A DNA stretch of 22,500 nucleotides from Glandiceps talaboti (lineage: Eukaryota; Hemichordata; Enteropneusta; Spengelidae): positions 17,462,209 through 17,484,708 of the forward strand of contig NC_135565.1 in the NCBI RefSeq assembly GCF_964340395.1, written 5' to 3'. How positions within the stretch are numbered: position 1 is the stretch's first letter; each line of letters starts with the position of its first letter. The translations under genes and the position numbers were made by a program. The notes beneath the pieces were generated by a model that had not been told where the DNA came from, made no database searches, and was given only the letters and a program-made list of their open reading frames with translations. Shown one piece after another: positions 9,603 through 21,120 of this stretch.

Positions 9603-10904
9603 CGCCAACGATTCAAATCCAAGCATGCAAATGAGGGTTGCCATGCGAACGTATAATTGACAGTTTCAAGATTCCGTCTAAAATTCCACTTCGGGAGAAG
9701 TTCGCAGTCTGAGCTAACAATGTAACTAATGAAGACACTCGCTGCAGGTTGCAAAGAGAAGGAAGAGACAACAACATACGGTCACAATTGTTAGCGAAAT
9801 GCCTCTTTTCTGACACTTCCCGCCAATTCCCACCTTGATGTTCGTGAAAATGCAAGTTGTTGTACTCGATCAGATCAGCGGGATTCGTCAAACTACGTAA
9901 CAAGCAGGAAGGTGTGGTGTGTTGAGTGTCTAACGGAAACAGAGTTCAAATCAATGCTGTTGACTACAGAATACTCATTAACGAAATCAATGCTATGATA
10001 TCGCTCTAGTTGTTCGATTTCTATAATTACAGCTCCAATCGGTACAGCGTGTTGACTCAGCTGCTCTGTTAACGATGACACGATTGTGTAAGGAGACGTT
10101 CTGAATGAAGCTACAAAAGTATTCTCTGCGCACTCAATTACGAAGATGAGAGCAAATACATTTAAATTATTTTTGACGACGAATGTCCATCTTTCTTCTC
10201 TAATCGTTTACATTTGGTGTGAATATCGATTTCGAAAAAAAAAGATAAATAGTAAATGCCTCGCACGTATTATTGTAATGCGGGTTTGCACCCATGGGGT
10301 GGAGTCAGTATAGAATAGTTCAGAGAAGGACATGTCTTCCCACAAATGCGACAGCACATCACACACACATGAATGCGAACAAGACGCAGCACGCTCCTCA
10401 ATGATCCACGACAGGTTTTGTGGGTGCTAATTTCAAACATATGATGATACGTATATCCAATCGACTTTATCGGTGTCTCATTGATTGCGAGGTGGCCTTA
10501 AAACGCGGAAAATTCTACCTGCTTTCTTAACCTTGAATTACTTGTTTAAACCTAAAAAATCACAATAAAGTAAATTACCCCTTTAATACATGAAACACTT
10601 GTGACAACGGAACACTTGTAAAAAAAAAACACACCCTTTGTAGTTAAGTTGTGATTTTGATGACAGGGTACAAACATATTATGATCATTACATGAATATA
10701 ATTCGATCACGGGTTTGGTTTATACGTTTTGATATTTGTGTTTTATAATAATGTATTTCAATTGCCAACGTTATATTGTTATAATGTATTATCACATTTC
10801 AGTCTGTTTCTATTTAGTGTCAATGGAATATTAGTAAAATATTCTTGGATGTAAGGAGGATAAGAACCAAGTTGCACTATACTGTGACTTGTAATATTAC
10901 TTTG
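9603..10904. other. Unassigned DNA upstream of the neuropeptide gene
   Basis: This 1.3 kb would hold any proximal regulatory sequence of the gene. Minus-strand frames at 9754-9542, 9903-9613 and 10081-9893 overlap each other and lack recognisable features. No repeat was found. Confidence 0.45.
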
Positions 10905-10907
10905 TGA

Positions 10908-10950
10908 AGAGGGAGTGGAGGGAGGAGGGGAAGGGGAGAGAGAGGGAGAA

Positions 10951-11005
<55 letters not shown>

Positions 11006-11117
11006 GGCAGACAGACAGGCAGATAGACTTACAGGCAGGCAGGCAGACCGACAGACAGGTAGACAGACAGGTAGACAGACAGACAGACAGTCAGACTGAC
11101 TGACAGGCAGATATAGA

Positions 11118-11155
<38 letters not shown>

Positions 11156-11191
11156 GGACGGACGGACGGACGGACGGACGGACGGACGGAC
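10908..11191. repeat. Compound microsatellite: (GGGAGA), (GACA)n, mixed, (CAGA)n, (GGAC)n
   Basis: A purine-rich lead-in (10908-10950) passes into a pure GACA run (to about 11004), then degenerate GGCA/GTAGACA units, a second pure run (about 11119-11154), and finally a GGAC run (about 11154-11190). Long frames on both strands across it are repeat translation. Confidence 0.95.
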
Positions 11192-11205
11192 ATGCAGGCA
11201 CAGTC

Positions 11206-12441
11206 TGAGACAAACAAACAACCACAAGGCAATAGAGCAAAGAGTAAGACGTAAAGATATCACTGAAAGGGACGAAAATTGAATATAGTGAATAGACGAT
11301 GGAATTGTACTATTGTTGAACAACGCTTGACTTCGTACAGTAAGTCATAAAAAAACATCAAACCTACACAAACCATCATTGAAACTATCCTTTCAAAACT
11401 GTTATGTGTAACCACTCAATGAATGAATGATCTGAATGTAGTCAATCTGGACATCAATGCGCCAAAATGTTCTCAACTGAATGTTACAATAAAAATCATC
11501 TTTATAAAAAATGGGGGGCAAAGCTTGCGTGCTTAAGAAGGTCTGAGAAATCCTTAGCTCCTTGTTATGCTTACTGTAATAGAAAATATGCACGTTTACG
11601 CCAGTTATATTTAGTTGAATTTTATATATATACTTGTCATTGTGCAGGAAACAGAGTGTTAGATGTGTTACCATAGAAACACGTGTATGGCAGACTATGG
11701 CGTAAAAACGCTGACATTTCACATCTAAAACATCAAATAACACGAATCATTTCCTGTTACACAGTAAATTATTTTAGATACTTGAAAACGCCTTACAATT
11801 TACAACAGGTTTATCTCTTAATCGTGAAAAAGGAAGACATTTTGAACAAATTTATAGCTTTGTTTTATAATGATTCTCAAAGACATTATGTAAAGTTTCG
11901 TTAGGTATAATCTTTCGAATGTCATTTCTTTTATATTTCTCTATCTTCATTATAATTATAATGATATACGTTGAAACTCAAGTGCTTTGATAACGACGAA
12001 TCATTTTGTGTAAGTGATAATACTATTGGCTTCATTATCTACGTTATTTTTATCAAAATTGGGTGATTGAATCTTGTCTATAAACTCTCACGTATAACGA
12101 GCAAGAACAGAAAACGATTTTTTTTGTTAATTTTTCATAGCTCGATTAGTCGTGGCTAGTGAATACCAAACAATAATTACGGACCCCCGTCTTTTATGCT
12201 CTTAGTTGTAGCCTCCACAAAAGTCTTTCAGGTTGAGGTAATACGGGATGCTGTTCGCTGTGTCCTAATTCAACTTCAGAGAACAATATCCGTAAAAATT
12301 CTATCCCTAAGAGTTCTATTTTTTACATAGCGTCAACACAGTAGTCGGTGGCCATATTGGATTCAAAAATGACTAAAGTTTGATATCATTTTGACGTCTA
12401 TCGCAAAAATCGTTCGGTGACAACTGCATTTTGTCTTGATT
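11206..12441. other. Unassigned AT-rich DNA
   Basis: Overlapping frames of 66-113 codons on both strands (11402-11904) have no domain, signal or splice support. Nothing else was recognised. Confidence 0.5.
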
Positions 12442-12789
12442 TTAAAATGGCTACATGGATGGGGATTTGGTATTTATTTTGGATATTTAATTTATGAAAC
12501 GATTCTATCACGGCTTTCTACTTGAAAAATCAATGTGAAATAACATATGCCAAGTCAGTGTTTGTAACTTAATAAATTGCAATAGATTAATAAAAGTGCA
12601 AATTCTTTGCTATTGTACGTAAAATAACAAGCTTTTTACACTTTTTTTTTTTAAATTTATTAGGTTATACAAACAAGGACTTGGTATTTCACATTAATTT
12701 TTTTTTCAAGTAGAAAGCCATGATATAATTGTTTAATAATTTCAAAATCCAAAATAAATACCCAATCTTAATCCTTATGGCTACTTTAA
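12442..12789. mobile_element. MITE-like long-inverted-repeat element, copy 2, flanked by TTAA
   Basis: This copy parallels 2657-2976 along its length; for example CTTGAAAAATCAATGTGAAA is near-identical to the first copy. It is itself an inverted repeat: GGCTTTCTACTTGAAAAA (about 12512) pairs with TTTTTCAAGTAGAAAGCC (about 12702), and ATGGCTACATGGAT at the left end resembles the reverse complement of AATCCTTATGGCTAC at the right. TTAA sits exactly at both ends (12442-12445 and 12786-12789), as for a piggyBac-type target duplication, although TTAAA could instead be part of the terminal repeat. No open frame is present. Confidence 0.75.
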
Positions 12790-13340
12790 CGGAGAATTGG
12801 TTGATTTTGTTCTTGGACAAATTAACCATAAAGTTTAAGAGTTTTATTTGAGAGGCATATACGTTAAAGACAAGAATAGCATTGAGAATGTTACATCAAT
12901 TGTTGGTGCTGGCGGCTTAACATTCTATGAATAGTGCATACATACATTTAAGACGTCATTGTATTGTATGAGCATTAGTCCTGTTAACATTTAGATGAAC
13001 AAAATATGAATTGCCATAAATATAGACCAGATAACGACTAAATGTCACATCAAACAATTACTCTGATTCTAACCTGGTGATACTGAATATTATTTTCACT
13101 TTCAAATGTCAACTATGAGAATAAATTAAAATATTGATAACTACAAAAAATAAAATAAAAAGGAGCAATTTCCGATAAACATTTTTAAGCTTTCAAGAGC
13201 ATAAATGTATAGTAGTTATGAATAAATGAATGTGTTGTTGTTATAATGTTAAAAATGAAATGAATTATACTGTCCGTTCAAAATGATAGATATATCTTCG
13301 ACAAAGTTAAAATAGAACACATCCATACCATATATATATG
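12790..13340. other. Unassigned AT-rich DNA
   Basis: No coding frame or repeat recognised. Confidence 0.5.
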
Positions 13341-13356
13341 TACACACACACACGCA

Positions 13357-13388
<32 letters not shown>

Positions 13389-13587
13389 CACAGACGTCTG
13401 TACGTACGTACGTACGTACGTACATACATACATACATACATACATACATACATACATACATACATACATACATACATACATACATACATACATACATACA
13501 TACACACACACATATATACATACATACATACATACATACATACATACATACATACATACATACATACATACATACATACATACATAC
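13341..13587. repeat. Compound microsatellite: (CA)n, (CACG)n, (TACG)n, (TACA)n
   Basis: Order on the plus strand: CA, CACG (about 13352-13376), CA, a GACGTC link, a self-complementary TACG run (about 13400-13422), TACA (to about 13503), CA/TATA, and TACA again (to 13587). The long 'MYVC' or 'HTYI' frames on both strands are artefacts of the four-base unit. Confidence 0.95.
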
Positions 13588-14240
13588 TCGTGTTTGATAA
13601 TGTCTAATATCAGGTTTTATATATAACAATCATTTATATGTCCACGATGTCTTCGAAAACACACTTTCCATTAGAAGTTGATGACATCGATCACTGGCAG
13701 GAAGTACATAATAAAGTAAATATGTATCGTTATAAAGTTTAAATAGCTCTTATACCCAGGGGAACTGCTACCAAAAGGTCGAAATATGATCTCAATCAAA
13801 ATTCTCCAAAGACTAAAGTAAGGTAGCGTTTCATATAGTACTAGTTCTTAGACAAATCAATCGTTTGATTATATTTATGTTGATGTAAAAGCCCTGCATT
13901 ATATTATTTTTTTACCCCTGGGCTCTTATATGTAAAAGATATACTGTCTCATTGGAATAGTCAGTAATGATCTGCACTTCGACAGAGAGTCGGAATAGAC
14001 GGATACGACGGCAGTGAAACAAAATGTATGTCAGTATGATGTACTCTTCGAGTAATCTTTAAGTTCAACGAATTACCTTTTTCCTTGCCAAATTGTCAAT
14101 ATTTTGTAGTAGATGAACTGCAAATATCTAGTACACGTACTGTTTACGTTATTCGGATTCGGTTGTCTCGAAGAAAGCTCACAAAAGTCGAAGATGTTAC
14201 ACGGTATACGTAGCTAATTCAAAGATTATGAGCCGAAATA
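13588..14240. other. Unassigned AT-rich DNA
   Basis: No gene supported. GCTCTTATA occurs twice, 13746 and 13921, each next to a CCCAGGGG or CCCCTGGG block; significance is unclear. Confidence 0.45.
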
Positions 14241-14249
14241 GTGTTTGCT

Positions 14250-14430
14250 ATAACCGCACAATGGCTGACTTGAAACTGAGCGTCGCCTGGCTCACCAAAA
14301 CGCTTGATAACATTGCTACATTTTATCGTCTGCGTTCCACAAAAATCTTTCTGCTAAGACATTTCTTTTCACCAAATGGCATGACAACACTATCACCAAC
14401 ATTGCTATGTTGTACTTGCATGATGTAGCA
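14250..14430 (-). repeat. Inverted (minus-strand) units of the GTAGCA minisatellite
   Basis: The reverse complement contains CAGACGATAAAATGTAGCA (about 14332-14314) preceded by AAAGATTTTTGTGGAACG. A second, poorer unit (GTGAGCCAGGCGAC) lies near 14285, and a third (ACAACATAGCAATGTT) near 14405. The 66-codon plus-strand frame here is a reading of these repeats. Confidence 0.6.
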
Positions 14431-14445
14431 CTGTCTGAGCACATT

Positions 14446-14775
14446 GTAATTAAATAACTACAGTGTATACATTGTAACAACGTACATTACGATTAAATAA
14501 CTACTTTGTATACATTGTAACAATGTACATTGTGGATAACTACAGTGTATACATTGTAACAACGTACATTGTAATTAAATAATTACTTTGTATACATTAT
14601 AACAATGTACATTGTGAATAAATACAGTGTATACATTGTAACAACGTACATTGTAATTAAATAACTACAGTGTATACATTGTAACAACGTACATTGTAAT
14701 TAAATAATTACTTTGTATACATTGTAACAACGTACATTGTAATTAAATAACTACAGTGTATACATTGTAATATAT
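14446..14775. repeat. Minisatellite array B, eight 43/39-base units of two alternating types
   Basis: TGTATAC recurs at 14464, 14507, 14546, 14589, 14628, 14671, 14714 and 14757, giving spacings 43, 39, 43, 39, 43, 43 and 43. Units entered by CAG (type 1) and by CTT (type 2) follow the order 1-2-1-2-1-1-2-1. The first type-2 units lack four bases in the ATTAAATAA segment. Each unit contains the near-palindrome TACATTGTAACAATGTA or its CGTAC variant. Confidence 0.9.
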
Positions 14776-14884
14776 TTACGTAATTTGAATATTTGTTTAG
14801 CGCCATATCAATGCAATGAATTAAAATGTTAAAAATTGTACTAATTTATTTTGTACCAGATGATATGATGGAGCATTCTTATAA

Positions 14885-14922
14885 AGATATTTGTCGAACC
14901 TGACGATAAAATGTAGCAAAAT
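14885..14922 (+). repeat. Single plus-strand unit of the GTAGCA minisatellite
   Basis: AAGATATTTGTCGAACCTG followed by ACGATAAAATGTAGCA. It mirrors the inverted unit near 14332, so array B is bracketed by oppositely oriented copies. Confidence 0.65.
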
Positions 14923-15027
14923 TATTTTTATCTTAAACCAGATTACATTTTGTTTCAATATTAACTGGCTTCCATTGTACTGGTAGTACCCCAATTGTTG
15001 AAACCGATGAATTTGGACGGAGATTTT

Positions 15028-15044
15028 CTGTCTGCCTACCTGCC

Positions 15045-15081
<37 letters not shown>
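15028..15081. repeat. (CTGT)n microsatellite
   Basis: About 50 bases of TCTG units with a CTAC/CTGC variant at the left edge. Confidence 0.9.
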
Positions 15082-15927
15082 TTTTGCTTGTCGACAGAAT
15101 ATTGGAAAAAGATGTGAATGAATTTTAGATAAATTAAATATGATGTTTTGTTTTTCGATTCGATGGTATTTTATTTTGCGAGAATAGTCCCCTTTTGCAT
15201 AAATGTATTCATCTTTATGTCTTTATGCAGGCAGCCGTTAAAGACGAATATATACACATTAAAAATAAAAGTAATACGGTGTATTGATTAAATTAAACCT
15301 TTGTTCCAAACACAAACTTGAAAACTATTACACGACATTTTCCATTGCATACCTTCGTCTTTGGCTACAGATTGACAAATTATTCACAACACGTGACGGA
15401 CACCTGAGCCAAATAAGGCGAACCACTAGCTGTCCTAAATATCATACTTAAATCGGAGATGAAGCATTATTGAAAGATTACAATAGGACGGAGATCCAAT
15501 TTTGGATTTAGCTTTCTGTGCACATTTTAGTGATGTCGCGGCATTACTGGGAAATCGAACACTTGAAGGTGCCTTTCTTTGGTTTTTGTTTTCAGAGATC
15601 GGCTCAGAATATGTAGAAGCATATACAATATCTAATGCTTTCCAGTTTCATAAAGGTATCTAAAGACATCACTAAGGACGGGTTTGTGAAATACTGAAGT
15701 CATTTTAAAAAAGACGGATTAAAAAACATCCTAAAGTTCTTCTTCAAAATAGTATATATCTATATGCATGAACAAATAAACCTTAAGACGGTTATCCTAT
15801 ATGCACGAACAAAGATAATGCGATCAGTCGAGTACAGAGAAAATATCAAAATTATCAACAGATTTACATATGCATACAAGGCAGACAATAACTGAACTAG
15901 ATTGCCTGGATTAGCTTAGTAGTATAG

Positions 15928-15935
15928 TGACGTCA
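15928..15935. promoter_or_regulatory. CRE octamer TGACGTCA
   Basis: Extended 12-base palindrome AGTGACGTCACT. A further exact octamer lies 94 bases to the right. Confidence 0.4.
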
Positions 15936-16021
15936 CTAAGAACAGCTACCTGATTAACCTAAAATTGTGTTCCAAAAAATTAAAATTTTTGAAGTTGGGT
16001 TTTAAAAAGGAAATGATCGTA

Positions 16022-16029
16022 TGACGTCA
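16022..16029. promoter_or_regulatory. CRE octamer TGACGTCA
   Basis: Extended ATGACGTCAT palindrome, the preferred ATF form. It pairs with the site at 15928. Confidence 0.4.
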
Positions 16030-16238
16030 TCAACCAGAATATTATTTTGAACAGTTCAGCGTTGCCCTTGCGGTCATGAACTTGAACATTCGATAAGAAT
16101 CAACAAATTAAATCTGAGAAATATTTGAAGGTCACTTTGTCTTTATGAAATAGATTGGATTTTGTTGAAAGACATGATTGGGTTTTGTTGAAAGGCAGTA
16201 ACTCATAATGCATGCATAGCTCATGGAGTCGCGCGTTA

Positions 16239-16363
<125 letters not shown>

Positions 16364-16749
16364 CAATTTGCATAAGAAATGATTTTATAGGCAATTAGGC
16401 AACATATGAAATGAAGAGTGAAAGTTTAAAATTTCATGTAATATGGAACATAACGTGCGAACAAAATACACTTGTCCAATTTATCCTATCAATGTAAGAT
16501 GTTTTTATTTAATCATCATGTCCTGTATAGCCAGTTTGACGTAGTATTTTAACCAGTTCAATGAGTCAATTGCATAGTTGATGAAATATACAAATTAACT
16601 GATATGCCAAGACTGGTAGCTAAGAATTTCATAATCTTTTCTTACAAGTACTGAGAGTTCAATTTGGAACAGTCTTCCCCACAGTCTTCGTCACTGTCAC
16701 TCCAAGTCTTCTTTCTTCTCTGCCATTAAAACTTATCTATTTCAGTCTT

Positions 16750-16866
<117 letters not shown>

Positions 16867-17074
16867 AAATCTACATAATTGCTATATTATTACTACACTG
16901 TACCAAGTTTGTTTTTACTTTACTTTCCAAATTTACAAAGAAATTCATTTTTCAGAAAACATGTAGTCCATAATATAACTTGAAATTTACAATCCAATGG
17001 AAAGTTTGTTAAAATTAACAAGGTGTTCTGATTATATTTAAATAATTTTATCAAAGCGATGTAATGTAGTAAAC

Positions 17075-17335
17075 TATGTAAGATATTTGTCCAATCAGAC
17101 TACAAAATGTAGCAATGTACGTTGGTAAGATATTTGTCCAGTCAGACTACAAAATGTAGCAATGTACGTTGGTAAGATATTTGTCCAGTCAGACTACAAA
17201 ATGTAGCAATGTACGTTGGTAAGATATTTGTCAAATCCGACCACAAAATGTAGCAATGTACGTTGGTAAGATATTTGTCCAGTCAGACTACAAATGTAGC
17301 TATTTGTCCAATCAGGCTACACAATGTAGCAAAGT
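17075..17335 (+). repeat. Minisatellite array C, 47-base unit, about 5.5 units
   Basis: The unit is AAGATATTTGTCCAGTC, then AGACTACAAAATGTAGCA, then ATGTACGTTGGT. Cores at about 17101, 17148, 17195, 17242 and 17289 give an exact 47-base period; a truncated unit follows (core about 17318). Adjacent units are nearly identical, so the array expanded recently. The core is a variant of that in array A. Confidence 0.9.
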
Positions 17336-17630
17336 TAGTCAGATTTCGACGTTCTGTTTATAAGGATTACTAGATTATCTTGTACGATTTGCCGATCCTG
17401 TGAAAGGTTTTTTCTGTCCAATTTCCTGAACAATATCGCTCAGAGAAGTCCTTTGGAGGGTTATTATTTTACAGCACTCTTATATAAAGGTTTACTAACT
17501 ATAAGATAGCTTATGTCATTTCCTGTTTTTCTTGCAAATATGTTGACAGTGAGAGAATTCACTCTATATAAACTAGAGTCTGATGACCAGTTGTAAAACC
17601 AATAAATTGAACAATCATATATTGTAACTC
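17336..17630. other. Unassigned DNA
   Basis: No coding frame or repeat recognised between array C and the TATC microsatellite. Confidence 0.5.
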
Positions 17631-17631
17631 T

Positions 17632-17711
<80 letters not shown>

Positions 17712-17747
17712 TCATCTATCTGTCTGTCTGTATGTCTGTCTGTCTGC

Positions 17748-17832
<85 letters not shown>
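17631..17832. repeat. (TATC)n microsatellite with a TCTG island
   Basis: Two TATC runs (about 17631-17718 and 17750-17832) flank a short TCTG/TATG/TGCC island (about 17719-17748). Confidence 0.95.
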
Positions 17833-18337
17833 AACCATTGAATTGAGTGAAAAGCAACACTTTTTTCACTCCTCAAATGTGTTGTTCTGTGTTCGTATGA
17901 ACAGTGTTATTATGCACAAGATGACGTAGCGAGACAACGAATGTACACAATCGATTCACCTGCACAGATTGTCTACATATGAAAGCCTTTCTCATACATT
18001 TGTGCTCAATAGGGGAAATGGTTAGTATCCCCTGAGGGCGGTGTCTCAGTAACGACTAGGAAGTCTACCCGTGAGAGGCAATTAACCTTGCTTTAATCCG
18101 AGAGGTCTTATAAATGAAGTTACTTTGAACGTGCATCAAATAAAATGACGAGCCAGAATACATGACAGGAAACTTAAGAGTAATTTTCCTCTCCTATTTT
18201 TAAAGGTTTTTTTATTGGCCAAGAAATGAAATAACAGCCAGAATAATTTAATGTATTTGTATTCAATAATGTATTTTGATATTTAGGTAAAAACTTAATG
18301 ACTGTGTACGCTGTAACACAATCTCCCTGGCTCTCTG
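17833..18337. other. Unassigned DNA
   Basis: A GC-richer patch near 18010-18090 (TCCCCTGAGGGCGG) was examined for a tRNA fold and none was found. No gene supported. Confidence 0.5.
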
Positions 18338-19173
<836 letters not shown>

Positions 19174-19251
19174 TCTGTCTGTCTGTCTGTCTGACTGTCT
19201 GTCATCAGGTCAGTAAACTATTATATTTACACACACACACGCGCGCGCGCG

Positions 19252-19297
<46 letters not shown>

Positions 19298-19403
19298 CCT
19301 ACCTACCTACCTACCTACCTACCTACCTACCTGCATGCATGCATACATACATACATACATACATACATACATACATACATACATACATACATACATACAT
19401 ACA

Positions 19404-19433
<30 letters not shown>
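19174..19433. repeat. Compound microsatellite: (CTGT)n, (CA)n/(CG)n, (CTAC)n, (GCAT)n, (CATA)n
   Basis: After a short CTGT tract (19174-19203), CA (from about 19229), CG (about 19240-19252) and CA (to 19292) form a 60-base alternating purine-pyrimidine run. It passes without a gap into CTAC (19294-19332), GCAT (about 19333-19344) and CATA (to 19433). Confidence 0.95.
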
Positions 19434-19435
<2 letters not shown>

Positions 19436-19514
19436 AAATAACTCAGCAGAAACGCATAAAAAATAGAAAAAAATATATATACATATACCAAAAGAATGTT
19501 CTAGACTGAAATAA

Positions 19515-19680
19515 AGTCACAAATCGCGTTTAAAATTTACTAGTCAACAATTTATCCAGATATGAAATACAACTAGCGAAATAACATGTATGCGTTTAGT
19601 CACAAATAGCGTTTAAATTTACTGGTCAACAATCTATCTAGATATGAAATACAACTAGCGAAATGACACTGATGCGTTTG
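19515..19680 (+). repeat. 83-base tandem duplication
   Basis: AGTCACAAATCGCGTTTAAA at 19515 recurs as AGTCACAAATAGCGTTTAAA at 19598. Both copies continue through GATATGAAATACAACTAGCG and end TGCGTTT, with a few substitutions. Confidence 0.85.
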
Positions 19681-19835
19681 TTCAAATAAAATGAGATTTA
19701 CATAAACACAAATTAGGTAAAGACTTACAAGAACAATAATACAAAGATAACCGTGGGTGTCTCCAATAAAAAGAAGATAGAGAAGAGGAAAAGGAGATGC
19801 AGAGAAACATGAAGATGGTGATTTTATTTTAAATC

Positions 19836-19867
19836 GACCGACCGACCGACCGACCGACCGACCGACC
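19836..19867. repeat. (ACCG)n microsatellite
   Basis: About 7.5 ACCG units, unusually GC-rich for the region. The minus-strand frame reading RSVGRSVG through it is an artefact. Confidence 0.9.
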
Positions 19868-19966
19868 AATATAGTTGCCATGAAAAAGTAACGAGAGACA
19901 TACTAAATAGGGTCAGCATTACAATGGCGTGTGGTGTCTATAATGTAGTCCTTGTTTATTTAATAA

Positions 19967-20225
19967 CCCTCTGTAAGAGACAGACACATGCAGCAATTGT
20001 ATTACAATGTATATAAATCACCCTCTGTAAGAGATGGACACAGGCAACAATTGTATTACAATGTATATAAATCACCTTCTGTACAGTTAGAGACAGACAC
20101 ATGCAACAATTGTATTACAATGTATATAAATCACACTCTAGTATAAGAGATGGACACATACAACAATTGTATTACAATGTATCTAAATCACCCTCGATAA
20201 GAGACAGACACACGCAACAATTGTA
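19967..20225 (+). repeat. Minisatellite, five units of 54-59 bases
   Basis: Units begin at about 19967, 20021, 20075, 20134 and 20191 (spacings 54, 54, 59, 57); the last is partial. Each reads CCCTCTGTAAGAGACAGACA, then CAACAATTGTATTACAATGT, then ATATAAATCA. Units with GAGACAGAC alternate with GAGATGGAC. The ACAATTGT palindrome is kept in nearly every unit. Confidence 0.9.
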
Positions 20226-20760
20226 TCCATTCTGACTTTTGTTCCTGCATATCTTGTTTTCGTTGGTGTATTAGTTGACTCGGGATCGCGTGACATGTTT
20301 TGACACGTCGTCGACACTATGCATGAACGTTGTCTCATTCCTGATTTCCACGAACAAGCATCGCACCGTTGTTGTTGTTTTTTCGCGAGTTGTATAAAAA
20401 ATAAATCAGATCCCCGTAAACTCAAAATAATTAACGCAATTGAAATAAAGCGTCAATAGTCCCTTCAGTTCGAGTGGTACATAATTTGTACACAAATCCT
20501 AGAAACCCAAACAATTAACAGTCTAATAAATAAAAAGGTTGTTTTCAAGCCACGTTGGAATACATCATTAACAGTTTCAACGTCGTGACTGTCACGTTGC
20601 AGTGAGGTCCACAATTAAGAAGGAGTGTCAACCGACGCGAAAAGTCTCTCAGGTCGTAGGTTTTATTAAAATTACTATGCCACGTGGTTGAATCACACGG
20701 GGCTTCTCAATTGCTCCCGAGACTGAGATCGCCATTTGCAACGTACAAGTCAATTTATTC
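20226..20760. other. Unassigned DNA
   Basis: An 80-codon minus-strand frame (20425-20183) runs into the minisatellite and shows no signal peptide or motif. The GC-richer stretch 20575-20730 may be unique sequence but no exon can be defined. Confidence 0.45.
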
Positions 20761-20771
20761 AATCAGATACA

Positions 20772-20880
20772 GGTATTCGATCATGCATTTTGAGCACAAT
20801 ATTTCACACTGTGTATTCGAATACTGAGGTACCCCACTTCAAGAACTAACATTTTTTGAAAAGGTATCTCGAATACCTTA
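20772..20880. other. Cluster of GTATTCGA dyad motifs
   Basis: GGTATTCGA (20772), the perfect 12-base palindrome GTATTCGAATAC (20813-20824) and AAGGTATCTCGAATACCTT (20861-20879) share one motif in both orientations within about 110 bases. Function unknown. Confidence 0.4.
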
Positions 20881-21120
20881 ATTATACCTTAATACTGGAA
20901 TAAAAAGAGAGAAGATTTCCATCGACTTTTATTAAAGGGGCACAGTCTATACACGTACGGTCTTCGGTGGGTACTTATATTCCACATAACTTTTTGACAA
21001 ATCTATTGAATCATATGTCGCATCTGGTAATACATTCACTACTAATTCATGCACGATGGAAAATAAGGCGATGACGTATCTAGGTACTACTAAAACACCA
21101 CACTGACACTGAATACTTAC

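Noticed and set aside
9542-10081. Three overlapping minus-strand frames upstream of the neuropeptide gene
   Set aside because: Mutually overlapping, no motifs, and they cover the likely promoter.
10877-11323. 148-codon minus-strand frame rich in Cys, Leu and Ser
   Set aside because: Produced by the GACA/GGAC microsatellite; the ends outside the repeat show no gene features.
13249-13629. Overlapping 90-126-codon frames (MYVC or HTYI repeats) on both strands
   Set aside because: TACA/CACG repeat translation open in every frame.
14228-14428. 66-codon plus-strand frame
   Set aside because: It reads through inverted minisatellite units found elsewhere in the window.
18010-18090. GC-rich stretch considered as a tRNA or structured RNA
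   Set aside because: No four-arm fold, no B-box-like GGTTCGAATCC sequence and no acceptor pairing could be drawn.
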